NCBI GenBank assembly: GCA_003833135.1
Contig: QZLH01000378.1
Coordinates: 28,888-92,887 of the forward strand
Direction of reading: 5' to 3'
DNA length: 64,000 nucleotides
Source: Oehlia diaphana
Taxonomy: Eukaryota > Glomeromycota > Glomeromycetes > Glomerales > Glomeraceae
The notes under the pieces were generated by a model. The model saw only the letters and a program-made list of their open reading frames with translations. It was not told the origin of the DNA and searched no databases. Position 1 is the first letter of the stretch. Each line of letters begins with the position of its first letter. Below are positions 12,601 through 24,430 of the stretch, piece after piece. The position numbers were made by a program, and so were the translations under genes.

Positions 12601-14365
12601 TAAATCAGATGCATATATTGATTTTATAATTAAATGTACCATTCTTTTTTAGAGCGAAACAAGCTGGGATTACGATTCTTAACGAGATAGGAGTTGATCC
12701 TGGAATCGATCATTTATCTGCCATGAAGATTATTGATGAAGTTAAAGCTGAAGGTGGAGAGGTAAGATATTATTAATAGAAATTTGCAAATATGGCAGTA
12801 TTTAAAATTAATTTCTTCTTATTTAAATAGGTAACGTCATTTATTTCATGGTGTGGAGGATTACCGGCTCCAGAAGATTCAGACGTCCCACTTGGATATA
12901 AATTTAGTTGGTCACCAAGAGGTACCCTTACAGCAACATTAAATGATGCAAGTTTCTGGATGGATGGAAAAGTATGAGTTAATATAAGGTTAATTCTTTA
13001 TTCTTTTTCGATCCTTTAATTATAGCGTTTATATATTTTCTTTCTTATGTTTTTATAATATAGCATCAAGAAATTCCAGGAGGAGCATTGTTAAAATCTC
13101 ATTTTCCAACAGTAACTATTTATCCTGGACTTGTGTTTGAAGGATTTGCAAATAGAGATTCCTTGTCATATATTAATACTTATGGATTGGCTCCTTTAGA
13201 AACAAAAAGTGCAATGTTTAGAGGAACATTAAGATACAAGGTATATAAATAATAAGTTCTTTTTTAAAATATTTTAATATTATGAATTATAACAAAATAT
13301 TTTTTTTTTTTTGTAGGGATATTCTGATCTTATGTATTCATTTTATAAACTTGGGTTTTTAGATACTAATGCTGAAGAAGTTAAATATTTTACATGGGTA
13401 ATTAATTAATATCATATATATATATATATAATAAATATATATTTTTTCTTAATTAAAATTAACAAATGTTTTATTTTTTTTAAAAAAAAAATACTGCAGT
13501 CAGATTTTCTCGATCATAAACTTTTCGGATCATATAATAACGAACCTACTGAAGCTTCAAGGATATCAGCAATTGCTGAAAAATTAAATTTATCAAAAAA
13601 TCATCAAATGGTTGAAAAAGTTGTAGATGCTTTGAAATGGTATTTAAATAATAATTTATATAATAAATATTTTAAATTTCAAAAAAAATAAATCAATAAA
13701 AAAAAAAAAAATTTAATTTCTTTTATAGGTTATCTTTAATTCCTGATTCAAATACATCATTATCATCATCATTGATACCATCTACAGCAAACACTTCAAC
13801 ATCACTTGATACATTTTGTTCATTACTACAACAAAAGTTACAATATAAGCCAGGAGAAAGAGATTTATTAGTATTACATCATGATTTCGGAATTAAATTG
13901 AAAAATGGAGAAGAGGTAATTTAAATAATTGTTATTTAAAGAATATCTATCATCTTTAAATATTAATTATAAATATTTTTTGTATTTTAATTAGCGAACT
14001 AAAACATCTACGCTAGTAAGTCTTGGATCTTTGGATACATACACGGCAATGGCACAACTTGTTGGATTACCGGCAGCTATAGCAACTGAAATGATTGTAA
14101 GAGGTAATTACATAAACATAATCATAAATCCTTTTTTTGATTTAAGTCACTTTTTTAATCAAAAATACTAATATTTGTTTAAATTTGTATATTTATAGGA
14201 GAAATTAGAGATACGGGAATTTTAGCGCCAACTTTACCACATATTTATAATCCTATCTTGCAAAATTTAGATCGTAACGGTGTTAAAATTGTAGAGAATA
14301 CAGTTAATAACAACAGAGGAATGAAAGGAAAATTAAATTGGAGTGGAAGTGGAATTTGGGAATGA
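9680..14365 (+). CDS. Bifunctional lysine-ketoglutarate reductase/saccharopine dehydrogenase (AASS-type)
   Basis: 21 exons, 947 residues, all introns GT...AG and in phase: 9680-9904, 10016-10180, 10260-10344, 10420-10487, 10560-10706, 10780-10858, 10938-11077, 11140-11292, 11361-11446, 11520-11631, 11712-11946, 12183-12309, 12416-12526, 12653-12761, 12831-12971, 13064-13240, 13317-13397, 13500-13639, 13729-13915, 13995-14103, 14199-14365. The first roughly 30 residues are Arg-rich without acids, like a mitochondrial presequence. The N-terminal half is the LKR domain ([39 protein letters not shown]). The C-terminal half is saccharopine dehydrogenase, starting with the Rossmann loop [10 protein letters not shown] near 473-482 and including [16 protein letters not shown]. 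Length and domain order match animal AASS and plant LKR/SDH, which degrade lysine. Dikaryan fungi usually have separate Lys1 and Lys9 for synthesis, so the fusion is notable. No lesions seen. Confidence 0.95.
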
Positions 14366-14554
14366 AAAATTATTATAATTACATATATTATTTTTTTCCC
14401 CCATCAATTTTATAATTTAATATTTTCATCATAATATATTAAATATTGAAATTTTTTTTTCTTTGATAATTCTAACAATTAAACTAAATAATTTATTATG
14501 ATTATTTTCTATTTAATTATTCTATGTTGCAATTATGATCGAATTATAAATAAA

Positions 14555-15868
14555 TTATTTATGGATTTTTTTCAATGTCTTCACTGAAGCTACGATGGAA
14601 ATAATCAATAATACTATATTAATTGAAAACCCAATTACACAACCGAATTTTATATCTGATTGACTAAACATTGTCTATTATAAAAAAAATTTTTTTTTTA
14701 AAAAAACATATATTTATATATTTATATATATAAAGAGAACAGTTAGTTAATAAGTAAAATTGGTTAGAAAGGACATTTATAATATTATTAAAAATTTACT
14801 TACAGCGTAAGAAGATCCTAAATGACTTAATAATACCCAAATAATATAAAAATTTCTTTTTGGATTTCTATATCCTTCAAAAGCAAGTATCATCCACGTT
14901 GTATGTAATAATATGGATAAACATGTTGTGATTGCTAAAAACATTAATGATACCATTGAAAAAGGAAAAAAGTAATGAATAAAATATTTAATATGCAAAA
15001 AATGTAAAAAAAGAAAAAGATTTTAATTTAAAAATTATTTTACCTCCGACAAAAAATAATGTTAAAGCAGGACATGACTTGCACATTATTACTCCAGGTC
15101 CAATCGAAATAATTAAAGGATTAATATACATAATCAACCCGTTCACAAATCCAAATCCTAATCCACTTACTAAACATTTTCATTATGAGTGAATGAAAAA
15201 AAGAAAATTAATAAAAAAGTTTTTTTTCTTAAAAAAAAGAGAGAAACCAATTATATCAAATATTAATCTTTACCGAAAGCAAAAGTAGATACATTATACG
15301 GTGATGTTGGATTAGCAGATGCGAGTATAAGCCCATTTTCAGCTCGACTGTATAATAAATTATTTATTTAATTAAACAAAAAAAAAAAAAATAATAATTA
15401 ATTATTGAAAATAAGTTTATAAAAATTTACCTTATTATTTTATAAAAAAACCAACGAAATAATTCTTGTAATAAAACGCTATATAATATTGTAATTGGAT
15501 TTTCTGTTGCATCCGATTTAGAAATAAACCAAATCGACGAAGCTAATAATATCGATATTAACCAAAAGAATGCACTATAAAAAAGAAATGAAATTATTTT
15601 CCGTGAAAATAATAAACAATAAATATATATTTTTTATTATTAAAAAGGTTTTATTTATTTACTTACCTAGATATCATTAAAATAACAAGTTGTGCATCTT
15701 TTGCAACAGTTAAAAAGAATAAAGCGAGCGAAGGACCAAATGCTATATAAATACAATAAATGATTTTTTTTCTCAATTTTTTGACTAGCGTAGAAGTTAA
15801 ATTTAATATATAAAAATATATTTATTTATACCCGTTAAAGCACAACCAAGGAATGTCAATATTGTCAT
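14555..15868 (-). CDS. APH1: APH-1 family subunit of gamma-secretase
   Basis: Seven exons on the minus strand: 15868-15832, 15742-15667, 15574-15431, 15347-15274, 15169-15044, 14934-14804 and 14674-14555. All introns are GT...AG and phases match, giving 235 residues (human APH1A isoforms are about 247-265). The product is a polytopic membrane protein. Hallmarks are LGCALTAFGPSLALFF at the N-terminus, LLQELFRWFFYK, the GxxxGxxxG helix motif (Gly113, 117, 121 in VSGLGFGFVNG), IGPGV, and two conserved membrane histidines, LLHTTW (His163) and LLSHLGSS (His190). In animals APH-1 scaffolds presenilin and nicastrin. The gene is tail to tail with LKR/SDH, 189 bp apart. Dikarya lack this complex, so a fungal copy is notable. 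I am confident of the family; complex function is inferred. Confidence 0.92.
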
Positions 15869-16699
15869 TATTTATTATTAATAAAATAAAATATTTAAAT
15901 ATAATAAAAATGAATAAAAATGACGGAAGACAGTTTTTTTGTGGACTATTTATGCAAAATAATGTTGATTTGCTTCATACATTTCGTGCGACAATGCAAT
16001 TTTTAACTCGCTTTACTGCGCAAAGCACGTGTCTATGGATTTATGGATTTCATTTGTATGTATTAAATATGGATAGAATTCTTTTTTAAAACAATTAAAA
16101 CAATTAATAACTTTAAACTATTATATTATTAGCTTTAGTCTGTGTCAATAGAAGATCGATATATTTCATTATGGGAATTATTTTGTAACATGTATTTACA
16201 GTAACATTTGGTGTTTGAATCTTCGAATATAACATTCAATTTTTTCTGTGTAAAAACTAAACACCCTGTTACTGTATTAAAGATTATTATGAAAAGCCCA
16301 GCGTAATTGGTTCTGAATGTACAGTATAGCCGAAATATGAAAACGAAGGGTAAAGATATGAAATATGGATAATGGATTTAATGGATTTTTGTTAAAAAAA
16401 TTAAATTATCCCGTTCAGTTATTTAAATATAGGTAATTTCATTAACATTTCAAAAAGCCCAATATTAGAATCTGCTGCTGCAAGTGCCTGCAACTGCAAG
16501 CAATGATCCAATACACTTAAGATCTACCCATCGTAAGGTCTAAAGTATCTTGGTAATTTGAAAATACTAAATAAGAGCTAGCCGTAAAAAATTATCATTC
16601 TACACCTACTTGCCAGAAATTTCGTAACACTCCTTTGAAGTAGGAGTCCTTTCCCGCAACGAATGCAGCTATGCTTATACCGATGACTTCAGATGACTT
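15869..16699. other. Intergenic upstream of APH1
   Basis: Contains the APH1 promoter side and no other gene I can support. A 60-70 codon plus-strand open frame over 15,853-16,089 overlaps the APH1 start on the other strand and shows no domain. The rest is ordinary A/T-rich sequence. Confidence 0.55.
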
Positions 16700-17760
16700 C
16701 TAAATATTAGTATAGAACAATCTATCCTTTAAACAATAGTAATGCAATTCTAAATATTATTAACTCAACAGATTACTCTGGAATAATATCAATTTATTAA
16801 AGTAGGAGTGGATTTGATGGAACTTATTATAATTCTACTTATAATTCTTTTTTTCTTGCGAATAGACAAGTTGCGATCGTAGATTATTCACCTATGATTA
16901 AAAGAGATATAATTGGTACATATTTATTTGGCCTTGAAAGTCGCGCGGAAAAGTATTCTTATATTGATTTTGGATGCACGCATGGACATATTGCCTTTGA
17001 GTTCATCTCAGAATACTATACAACTTGGCATAAGATAAGGTCACCAACTTATTCAATTTAGATGAATTTCATGCTTTTTTTTTCTTTATCGCCGTTTTCA
17101 AATGATGTACGCAGTTAAATTTGAATAAAAAAAAAAGAAAACCGAAACCGGACGAAACCCGGACAAAATATGGACAGAAAACCGGGCGAATATTAGTATT
17201 CGAATATACAATCACAAATAAACTGCGCACACCATTTTGAAAACGGCGATAATGAAAAAAAATAAAGATATAACGTAATTTTTTATCTTAATTTTTGGTT
17301 GATTCAATTAAAATTGGATTTTTCTCTTTTTTTTCCGGAGTCTTTATACTCTTTATTTGTAGCATCCAGAATAGCACCATGGTAAGTAAAATAATAATAA
17401 GAATAATATTTAATTTATATTAATGGTGTAACTTCTTTAGGGAATTTATGCAAAAGTATACATAACATGTATGACAATGACATATCGAAGAAGTTTAATA
17501 AAAAACGTCGCGAATTAAATGTATCAACTGCAGGAATTCCATTTGTCGAAAAAGTTAGTGAAATGCTGCAAGTGGTAATTTTGAAGATCGCGTTCAAATT
17601 ATCGAAACTTTGCTTAAAGAATATTATCTCGATGTTGAATTTTTAGAAATTTTAAAAAAAGAAAAAAAAACGATGTATCACAAAGCAATGAAAGCATCAT
17701 AAGAAAGGATTTAATTTATACATCAATTGATAAAGGTGATTATGATAAACATAAAGACGT
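16700..17760 (+). pseudogene. Decayed membrane-protein gene, copy 1 (transposon-interrupted)
   Basis: Homologous to the copy at 18,998-20,250. It lacks the N-terminal part and starts with NNSNAILNIINST. It keeps a central segment (NSFFLANRQVAIVDYSP, then GLESRAEKYSYIDFGCTHGH) that is largely deleted in copy 2. Lesions include an in-frame TAA near 16,797, a 161-bp transposon at 17,089-17,249, and a CAA-to-TAA change (17,700-17,702) near the C-terminus where copy 2 reads SQEKN. The downstream exons carry a membrane segment and the words KNRRELNVSTAGIPF-like and LEDRVQI-like in shifted frames. The family is a Rhizophagus-type hypothetical membrane protein whose function I do not recognise. Confidence 0.75.
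17089..17249. mobile_element. 161-bp TA-inserting MITE (mariner-like)
   Basis: Inverted ends beginning tcgccgttttcaaa run for about 29 bp with a few mismatches (left from 17,089; right ends 17,249). The element is flanked by TA on both sides (17,087-17,088 and 17,250-17,251). The paralogous copy at 18,998-20,250 has the uninterrupted target, ctttaatgaaaa, with a single TA. This empty site proves an insertion with TA duplication, the hallmark of Tc1/mariner elements. It has no coding capacity. Confidence 0.9.
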
Positions 17761-18046
17761 AATGATACATTATTAAAACTATGTACTGATTGATATATGA
17801 AAATTGCATTTTACATATTCTAACGTACAATGTTTTCGAATTATGGTCTATTTTTCATTTTTATCGCTCATTCCGCGATGATTAAAAAATTTGACAAAAG
17901 TGCAATGCGGTCAGCGCTGTCAAGCCGATCTACAAAAATTGCCTGATCGATTTTATAATAAACATAATAAACAACAACACATCTACGTGTTTTTACCAAT
18001 CCGATCAATCAAAAATTGTGCTCAATTGTAACTTCAGACTGATTGG

Positions 18047-18813
18047 TTATACATTTTTTCGGTCACCAAAATAGTTCTCTCTATAGTTAACCCCTTTATA
18101 ACCAAAATCGAAAAATTTGAAAAATTTGAAAAAATCGAAAATTTTATATATAATTATTCCTAATTCAAGAAAGCTTGCTATGTAAAATAAAATAAGCAAC
18201 AAAACTGACTCTTTTTCTATTGCTACTAAAACAATAGAAGTAGAAATAATTTTAATCATTGTAATTGGAAAAAATATTAAATTAAGTACATCATAAACAT
18301 CAGAATGTTCAAAACCAATTCCAGTATATACATACGTTAGGAATATCCATATTCCAAGAATTGAAACTGTCATTAGAAATAATGCTTTTTCAAACTGATG
18401 AATTTATATACTTTTTTCAATTTATCATCTAATTGATTTATTGGATCTGAAATCCATTTCCAAGACTTAATTTTGAACAATATAATACATAATATTAAGT
18501 AGTTAACTTGAAATATTCCTAAAATTATTATTCCAGTTATCATTTTATATTCAAATTTTCCAAATAGAATCACAATGAGAGTACGAATTATAGTTTTATA
18601 ATAAGCTGTGGTTAATCCAATTAAAAGAATGAATGAAAGTGTGGACCATAATGGAATTGGTAATTGAATTAATAATTCATTTAATTCATTTTCATTATGT
18701 GTAAGATTTTCATGCGTTGAATTTATAAAGTTAAGAGGGAAAATAACAAGAAAAATAGCTTCTCCGATAATCGTAAAAACAAATAAAAAATTTAATATTT
18801 TATTGACTTTCAT
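18047..18813 (-). pseudogene. Membrane-protein gene split by a frameshift
   Basis: Two minus-strand frames lie end to end: 18,813-18,373 (146 residues, ATG) and 18,373-18,047 (108 residues). They share a single junction. In the next frame over, the text upstream of the second ATG reads EKALFLMTVSILGIWIF, which continues the first frame across its last few codons. One ancestral gene of about 255 residues with a one-base shift near 18,385-18,400 is the simplest reading. The product has about seven hydrophobic segments, a long extracytoplasmic-type loop (NSTHENLTHNENELNE) and no domain I recognise. Two real overlapping genes or an assembly error in an A-run are alternatives. Confidence 0.6.
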
Positions 18814-18997
18814 ATCTAAAATGTGAACTTAAAAGAACGTAATATCCCGGTTTATAATTACTATGTCGCTCATAAGCCGTGGCTTTTCTTTTTTTGATAT
18901 TTCGCGGGACATATTTGATCAGTCTTAGACCGATTTCATATCAACATAATATATATATGCACAACATACGACATAAGTATGTTATTCAAATTTCAAA

Positions 18998-20250
18998 ATG
19001 TTTACAAGAAATAAGCCGACTGAATCGCTTTGTTTAATTTTGTTCAAAAAACTATGTTCTCTTTCTTTCATTATCTTTATTATTTTGTACGCGATTAATC
19101 AATTTTCAGATATTTCTTTTATTCCCAAACTTGATATCAGTATCAATCATAGTTTACCTATCGATGGTAAAATTACCATAGAATTTTGTAATGCAAACTC
19201 TATAAATGTTACATCCTGCCAATTATTTCGTAATGGGATGGATTATTCCGATCCTATTGGATGTAAATTTCAAAGGATCAATACTGATCGGATAATTTGT
19301 AATAAATACGAATTTGTACAACTTTCTGTAGGTTAAATATTAGTATAGAGCAAACTGGTCAACCTACTCTTTTAAATAATAGTAATGCAATTTTAGATAT
19401 TCTTAACTCAACGGGTGTTTACTCTGAAATATTATCAATTTATTTAAAAAGGGTTGAATTTGGTGAATCTTATAATAGTACTACTTATAATTCTTTTTTT
19501 CTTGCGAATAGACAAGTTGCGATAATAGATTATTCACCTATATTTTAAAAGAGAATATTTGGTACATCTTATGTTGATTTGGATGCATGAACATATTACC
19601 TTTGAGTTCTTCTCAAAATACTATACAACTTGGCATAAATCTAAGGTCACCAACTATTCAATATCAAAAAAGAAGTTTATCTGAATGGCAAGTATTAATT
19701 TAATTTAATTCTTTTTTTTCTTTAATGAAAAAAATAAAGACATAACGTATTTGTTTTTATCTTAATTTGTAGTTGCTTCAATTATATCTAAAATTGGTGG
19801 ATTTTTCTCCTTTTTATCCGGAGTCTTTATACTCTTATTTGGAACATCCAGAATAGCACCATGGTAAGCAAAATAATAATATTAATAATATGATTATATT
19901 TTAATTAATTTTATTGTGTAACTTCTTTAGGGGGTTTATGCAAAAGTATATTATTCCTTACATGACATGTATGATATGTCGAAAAAGTTTAATAAAAAAT
20001 GTTGCGAAAAAATATGTATCAACCGCAGGAATTCCATTTGTCGAAAAAGTTAGTGAGATGCCTTCAAGTGGTACTTTAGAAGATCGCGTTCAAATTATCG
20101 AAACTTTACTTAAAGAAGATTGAATTTTTAGAAATTTTAAAAAAAGAAAAAACAATGTACCGCAAAGCAATGAAAGCATCACAAGAAAAGAATTTAATTT
20201 ATACATCAATTGATATAGAAGATGATGATGATATGAAGGATAATGTTTAG
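18998..20250 (+). pseudogene. Decayed membrane-protein gene, copy 2
   Basis: The ATG at 18,998 starts a protein with an N-terminal membrane anchor (KLCSLSFIIFIILYAINQF) and a Cys-containing outer segment. The first frame stops at 19,334. Homology resumes one frame over (RLNISIEQTGQPTLLNNSN), so a frameshift lies near 19,320-19,335. A second break follows SPIF, where roughly 50 bp kept in copy 1 is gone. Two introns can be read downstream (near 19,690-19,773; then 19,864-19,930), giving a membrane segment (SGVFILLFGTSRIAPW) and a cytoplasmic tail (IPFVEKVSEMPSSGTLEDR). The tail is cut by a roughly 13-bp deletion relative to copy 1. Function is unknown. Its value is as the empty-site partner for the transposon in copy 1. 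Confidence 0.75.
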
Positions 20251-20599
20251 AATGAATATATCAAATATTAGTAAAGTTAAGAACAACATAAAAGTGGAAT
20301 GATAAATTATTAAAACTATGTATTGATATATGAGAATTGCATTTTACACATTCTATACGTAAAATATTTTCAAATTATGTTCTATGTTTCATTTTTATCG
20401 CTTATTTTGTAACGATTAAAAAAAATTTGACAAAAGTGTAACGGAAATGGGAACGACCAATCCAACAAGATCGGTAGTTTACTCCGACGGAAATTTCTAA
20501 AGGGGTTAAAACCTGTAGATTTTTCTCTTTTTAGTAAAGATGATTATTTTAGTAAAAAAAATATGCAGATCATGTGAGATCGAAAAGTCGCATTCCTGA

Positions 20600-20824
20600 T
20601 AGTGCTTCGATCCGTAGCGGTTTTATCCGGATTTTCATCCGGATTGAATTTCATTAAATTTCGCTGGAACTACGAGTTTGGCTAAAATTAGCATAAATTT
20701 TTGGGATAATAATACTTTAATGTTGATCTAAATTATAGTCTGTTTAAATCTTGAGATTCATAATCTTTCTCAGCCATAATCGTCGCATGAAAACATTCAA
20801 GTTTTCATCCGGATCGAAGCACTA
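20600..20824. mobile_element. 225-bp non-autonomous hAT-like element
   Basis: Perfect 15-bp terminal inverted repeats (tagtgcttcgatccg; right end cggatcgaagcacta) are bordered by a perfect 8-bp direct repeat, attcctga, at 20,592-20,599 and 20,825-20,832. An 8-bp target duplication and TAG/CAG-type ends are classic for the hAT superfamily. Inside, the word catccggat recurs. There is no coding capacity. Confidence 0.9.
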
Positions 20825-20832
20825 ATTCCTGA

Positions 20833-23012
20833 TTTCCGTGTCCGATTTCAATCGAGAAAAATCTCATGGAATTTCCGCATTGTTTAGGGTGATATTGCGA
20901 TATAGTGATAATTAAGAGTTATTATAGGATCATGCCTAATCATATGTGATTATTATATACTGTATATTAAAATAAATGGATCGAACGTTGAATAAAAGGT
21001 TGTTATAGAGACAATAGATAATTCATTTCTCATTATTTAAGAAAAAAAAAACAAAAAAGACACTTTTCTTTTTTGTAAAACAATGTTTGATTTAGGAATT
21101 TCTGCTATGAAGGGGAGTTTGTACCTCACAAGAATTAATATTAACCGGAATTACCGTAATTATAAGAATAATTGTAAACAAAAAAATAATTGATACGTCA
21201 TCTCATCGACAATCGAATTTATGACAATTCGTTTATAATAATTGATTATAGTTAATTATTATTATTATACTTAATTGTTGATTTTTTTGAAAAAGGATGA
21301 AAAATAATCAAATGTGATCATTTTCTTATGATTCATATGCACAAAAAAAAAATGGTATTTTTTAAGAGTATTTAGAATTTTACGATTTTTTGTTTATAAA
21401 ATCTTAAGATATAAAAATCTAACAAACAGGATCATTTACTAAATTTGCTAAAAAATCACAATATAATTATATATAGTACATATAGTAAATATCACCACAA
21501 TCAAAAGATCAAATCGAAAAGTAGATAACAAGAACAAGTAAACTAACTTGAAATATTAAACGAAAAAGGGAATGTATACGAAAACAAACATTTTTGTTTT
21601 TGAATAAAAATATTAATAAATCATTATTATTAAAATAAGTTTGTCTGAGATAGGCGTTGTTATTGAAGTGTAACACAATAAAATGTAAATCGGTTGGTTT
21701 TTCCCATTATTGAAAAAAAAAATAGAACAAATCTTCTGATTGACATTCTAATTACGCCGGAAAAAAACAGTAAACAATCTTTAAATAGATTAAAGATTCC
21801 AAATTTTCACAAGACGCAAGACGCAAGACTCAAGACAACGATTTATTGTTTTCTATAAATTTTGAAAATTCCTTCATAATACATTTACATGTGTTCCGTT
21901 GACTCAGGAAATCAGGGATATATAATTTGACAGTTATAAGTTGTTTCTTTAACATCTTTACCTGTCAAATCATCATTGCAGTTTTGTATTGTTATATTTA
22001 ATTGTTCTTAATTATTTTTTGATGATCAATAATCATATCGATTATTAAGATCTCAAAGAAAATTAACAAAATTGTGCTACAAGAATGACGTAATTAGGGA
22101 TTATGTTTTGATGTTTTGTAAACTCCCCATGTTTGTTTAACCAATAATAATTATTTTTAAAACAAGGAAAACAAAAACAAGGAAATGAATAACCAATTTT
22201 TTGACCACTTAAATATCAAATTATTTTAGTTGTATAATAATTAATTATTATTTATATTCTGTTTTTGTAAATGATTTTATTATAAATATTTATAATAAAT
22301 TGATTTATTAAAAAAATGTATTGTTATTATTACAAATCAAATAATAAAAAAATAAAAAGTTTTTTTTTTTTTTTTTAATTTGAATGAAATATCCATTGTC
22401 TCTCTCTCTTTTTTTTTTTAAAAAAAAAAAAGAGACGAAGAATGAAATATCTCTTATTGATGCAAGTTATGATAAAGTATTTTACTTTTTTTTTTTTTAT
22501 TACCATATCATTTATTACGAAATCTCGTAGCAAAAATGAAAAAATAAATCTTATAAATCTTAAATGATTAAGATACATTAAAAACTAAAACTTATTTAAA
22601 AAAATTGCATCTTTAAAAATGACGTGCGAACGTATAAATAATATAAAGTAAACAAACAATACAATAACATTTTTATTTGGGGGGGGGTTTTTTTTTATTA
22701 ATTAACATTAATTATAATTATAATATAGTATTATTCCTCATCATTAAAAATTAAATATATGTATATATATATATATTTTATTACACTTTTAACTTTTTCC
22801 ATTTTAGGTATTTATTAAATTATTATTATTACAATACTCACAAAAGATTATAAAAGCAGCACCACTGGATGAGGATGATTAGCAAAAAAATTCCATTAAC
22901 AATATACCGAATAAAAAAATATTCAATAATTTACATTAAATCGATTGGTCGCCACAATATTCGTATATAAACTCTTAAAAATATTCTTTATTCTTTTCTT
23001 TATATACAGTAA
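20833..23012. other. Long intergenic region upstream of the HMG-box gene
   Basis: About 2.2 kb with no gene I can support. It contains many homopolymers, a striking T-run/A-run junction near 22,408-22,430, a G8 run at 22,680-22,687 (rare in this A/T-rich window), and (ta)n near 22,760. Part of it should be the HMG-gene promoter. I recognise no discrete sites. Confidence 0.6.
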
Positions 23013-23726
23013 ATGAATCCATACGAGACTTCATCATTTCAATCTCCAATGATACCGGAATCTAGAATAGTTGAAGAAGTCATATCGGAGATGGACCCAC
23101 TAACTTACGCTAAAATTTTACAAAAAATAACCATGCCAATAGAATATTTGATAAGTCCCAAGAGGAAATCTCGTAAAGGAAATACTCCTCCAAGGCCACA
23201 AAACTCTTTTCTCATTTACCGTCGGGACTTTATGTCAAAGTTAACTACAAATTATGGTCCTGAAATTTCTTCAAATTTATCTTATGTTTCAAGTAATGCT
23301 GGAAAGTGGTGGAGTTCTGAGTCTCAAGAGGTTAAGAATATTTATAAATTAATCGCTGATTTAGCGAAAAAAGTTCACGAACGAACTTATCCTGGTTATG
23401 TATTCAAACCTAAAAAAAAGCGATCTCACAAACCTATTCTCAATCATGATTTTGATGACGACTTTCTCTTTGCTTCAAATACTTTTAATTATCAAGATGT
23501 ACAAAGAAAATTTGTTCCACAATTATTTAATTATCATCATCCTGGATTTTCTTCAATTTCTACTATTTCTACTACGAGTGGGTCTAATTCACCTACTTCA
23601 CAAATATACTCTTCTTATAATAGTAATAATTCTTCCTCCCAATTAGTTTTACCTTCCATCGATGCTATTTTATCAGAATCTGATAATTACGATAGATTTA
23701 TGTGTCGTTCTTTCCAAGGTCCATAA
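23013..23726 (+). CDS. HMG-box (MATA-HMG-like) transcription factor
   Basis: Intronless, 237 residues, ATG at 23,013. Residues about 58-133 form an HMG box: PPRPQNSFLIYRRDF at the start, then SSNAGKWWSSESQEVKN (Trp99-Trp100) and HERTYPGYVFKPKKK. This matches the MATA_HMG type found in fungal mating-type proteins. The box is preceded by a basic patch (SPKRKSRKG) and followed by one (KPKKKRSHK), likely nuclear localisation signals. The C-terminal third is Ser/Asn-rich and probably disordered. Expected role: sequence-specific DNA binding in the nucleus. R. irregularis has a greatly expanded MATA-HMG family, so this need not be a mating-type gene. No lesion seen. Confidence 0.92.
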   Translation: MNPYETSSFQSPMIPESRIVEEVISEMDPLTYAKILQKITMPIEYLISPKRKSRKGNTPPRPQNSFLIYRRDFMSKLTTNYGPEISSNLSYVSSNAGKWWSSESQEVKNIYKLIADLAKKVHERTYPGYVFKPKKKRSHKPILNHDFDDDFLFASNTFNYQDVQRKFVPQLFNYHHPGFSSISTISTTSGSNSPTSQIYSSYNSNNSSSQLVLPSIDAILSESDNYDRFMCRSFQGP

Positions 23727-24430
23727 AAATTTGTAATTATTATAAGGGGTTTTTTTTATCTATGATTTAATAGTTGTTTTTTTTATTGCAAAAGTTTTTT
23801 TTTCATTATGAAAAGAAAGAATTATCTTCTCCAATTTTTCTTTATAATTCTTATTCGGTATATATATACTGTATATATATATATATTTTTATTTTACTTT
23901 ATTTTAAGATAAGGATTTTAAGATAAACATTTAAGATAAATAGTTTTAAGATAAAAGAATATTGAATTATTCGTAAAATTTATTAAAATTATTTCATATT
24001 TTGTTAATATTATTATAATAAATAAATATTATATTGTATATCTAGCTAATGTAGTGAATGTTTAGTAAATATATCAAAATATTATTAAGATTGTATCTTG
24101 TACTGTAACTCGGAAAATTATTTTAAAAATTGGCATAATGTTTAATACAGTGGCTACAGTGGCTTGGGTGGTTTGAATTATACATCACACAAAGTAGGTT
24201 GATCTTACAAAAAGCCACATTAGTAAAAATACGCGATACACGAGAATCGGAGAATCAATTCAATGAAAAAATTTCTTTGCACAAAAAATTTTATTGAATA
24301 ATTATGTTATTTTCTGTATTCCGTTATAACAAGTCACCAATCAATCAAGAGTCTAAGATCTTATTATTAGTCACAATATAAAGGTTTATACACGCTCTTC
24401 AAAAGTTCAAATTTTTTATAAGCTTTCATC
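23727..24430. other. Intergenic, 3' of the HMG-box gene
   Basis: A/T-rich with (ta)n near 23,860-23,888 and a small cluster of the word taagataa repeated four times at 23,905-23,960. No gene seen. Confidence 0.6.

Noticed and set aside
15853..16089. 78-codon plus-strand frame
   Set aside because: Overlaps the APH1 first exon on the other strand and has no domain; chance frame.
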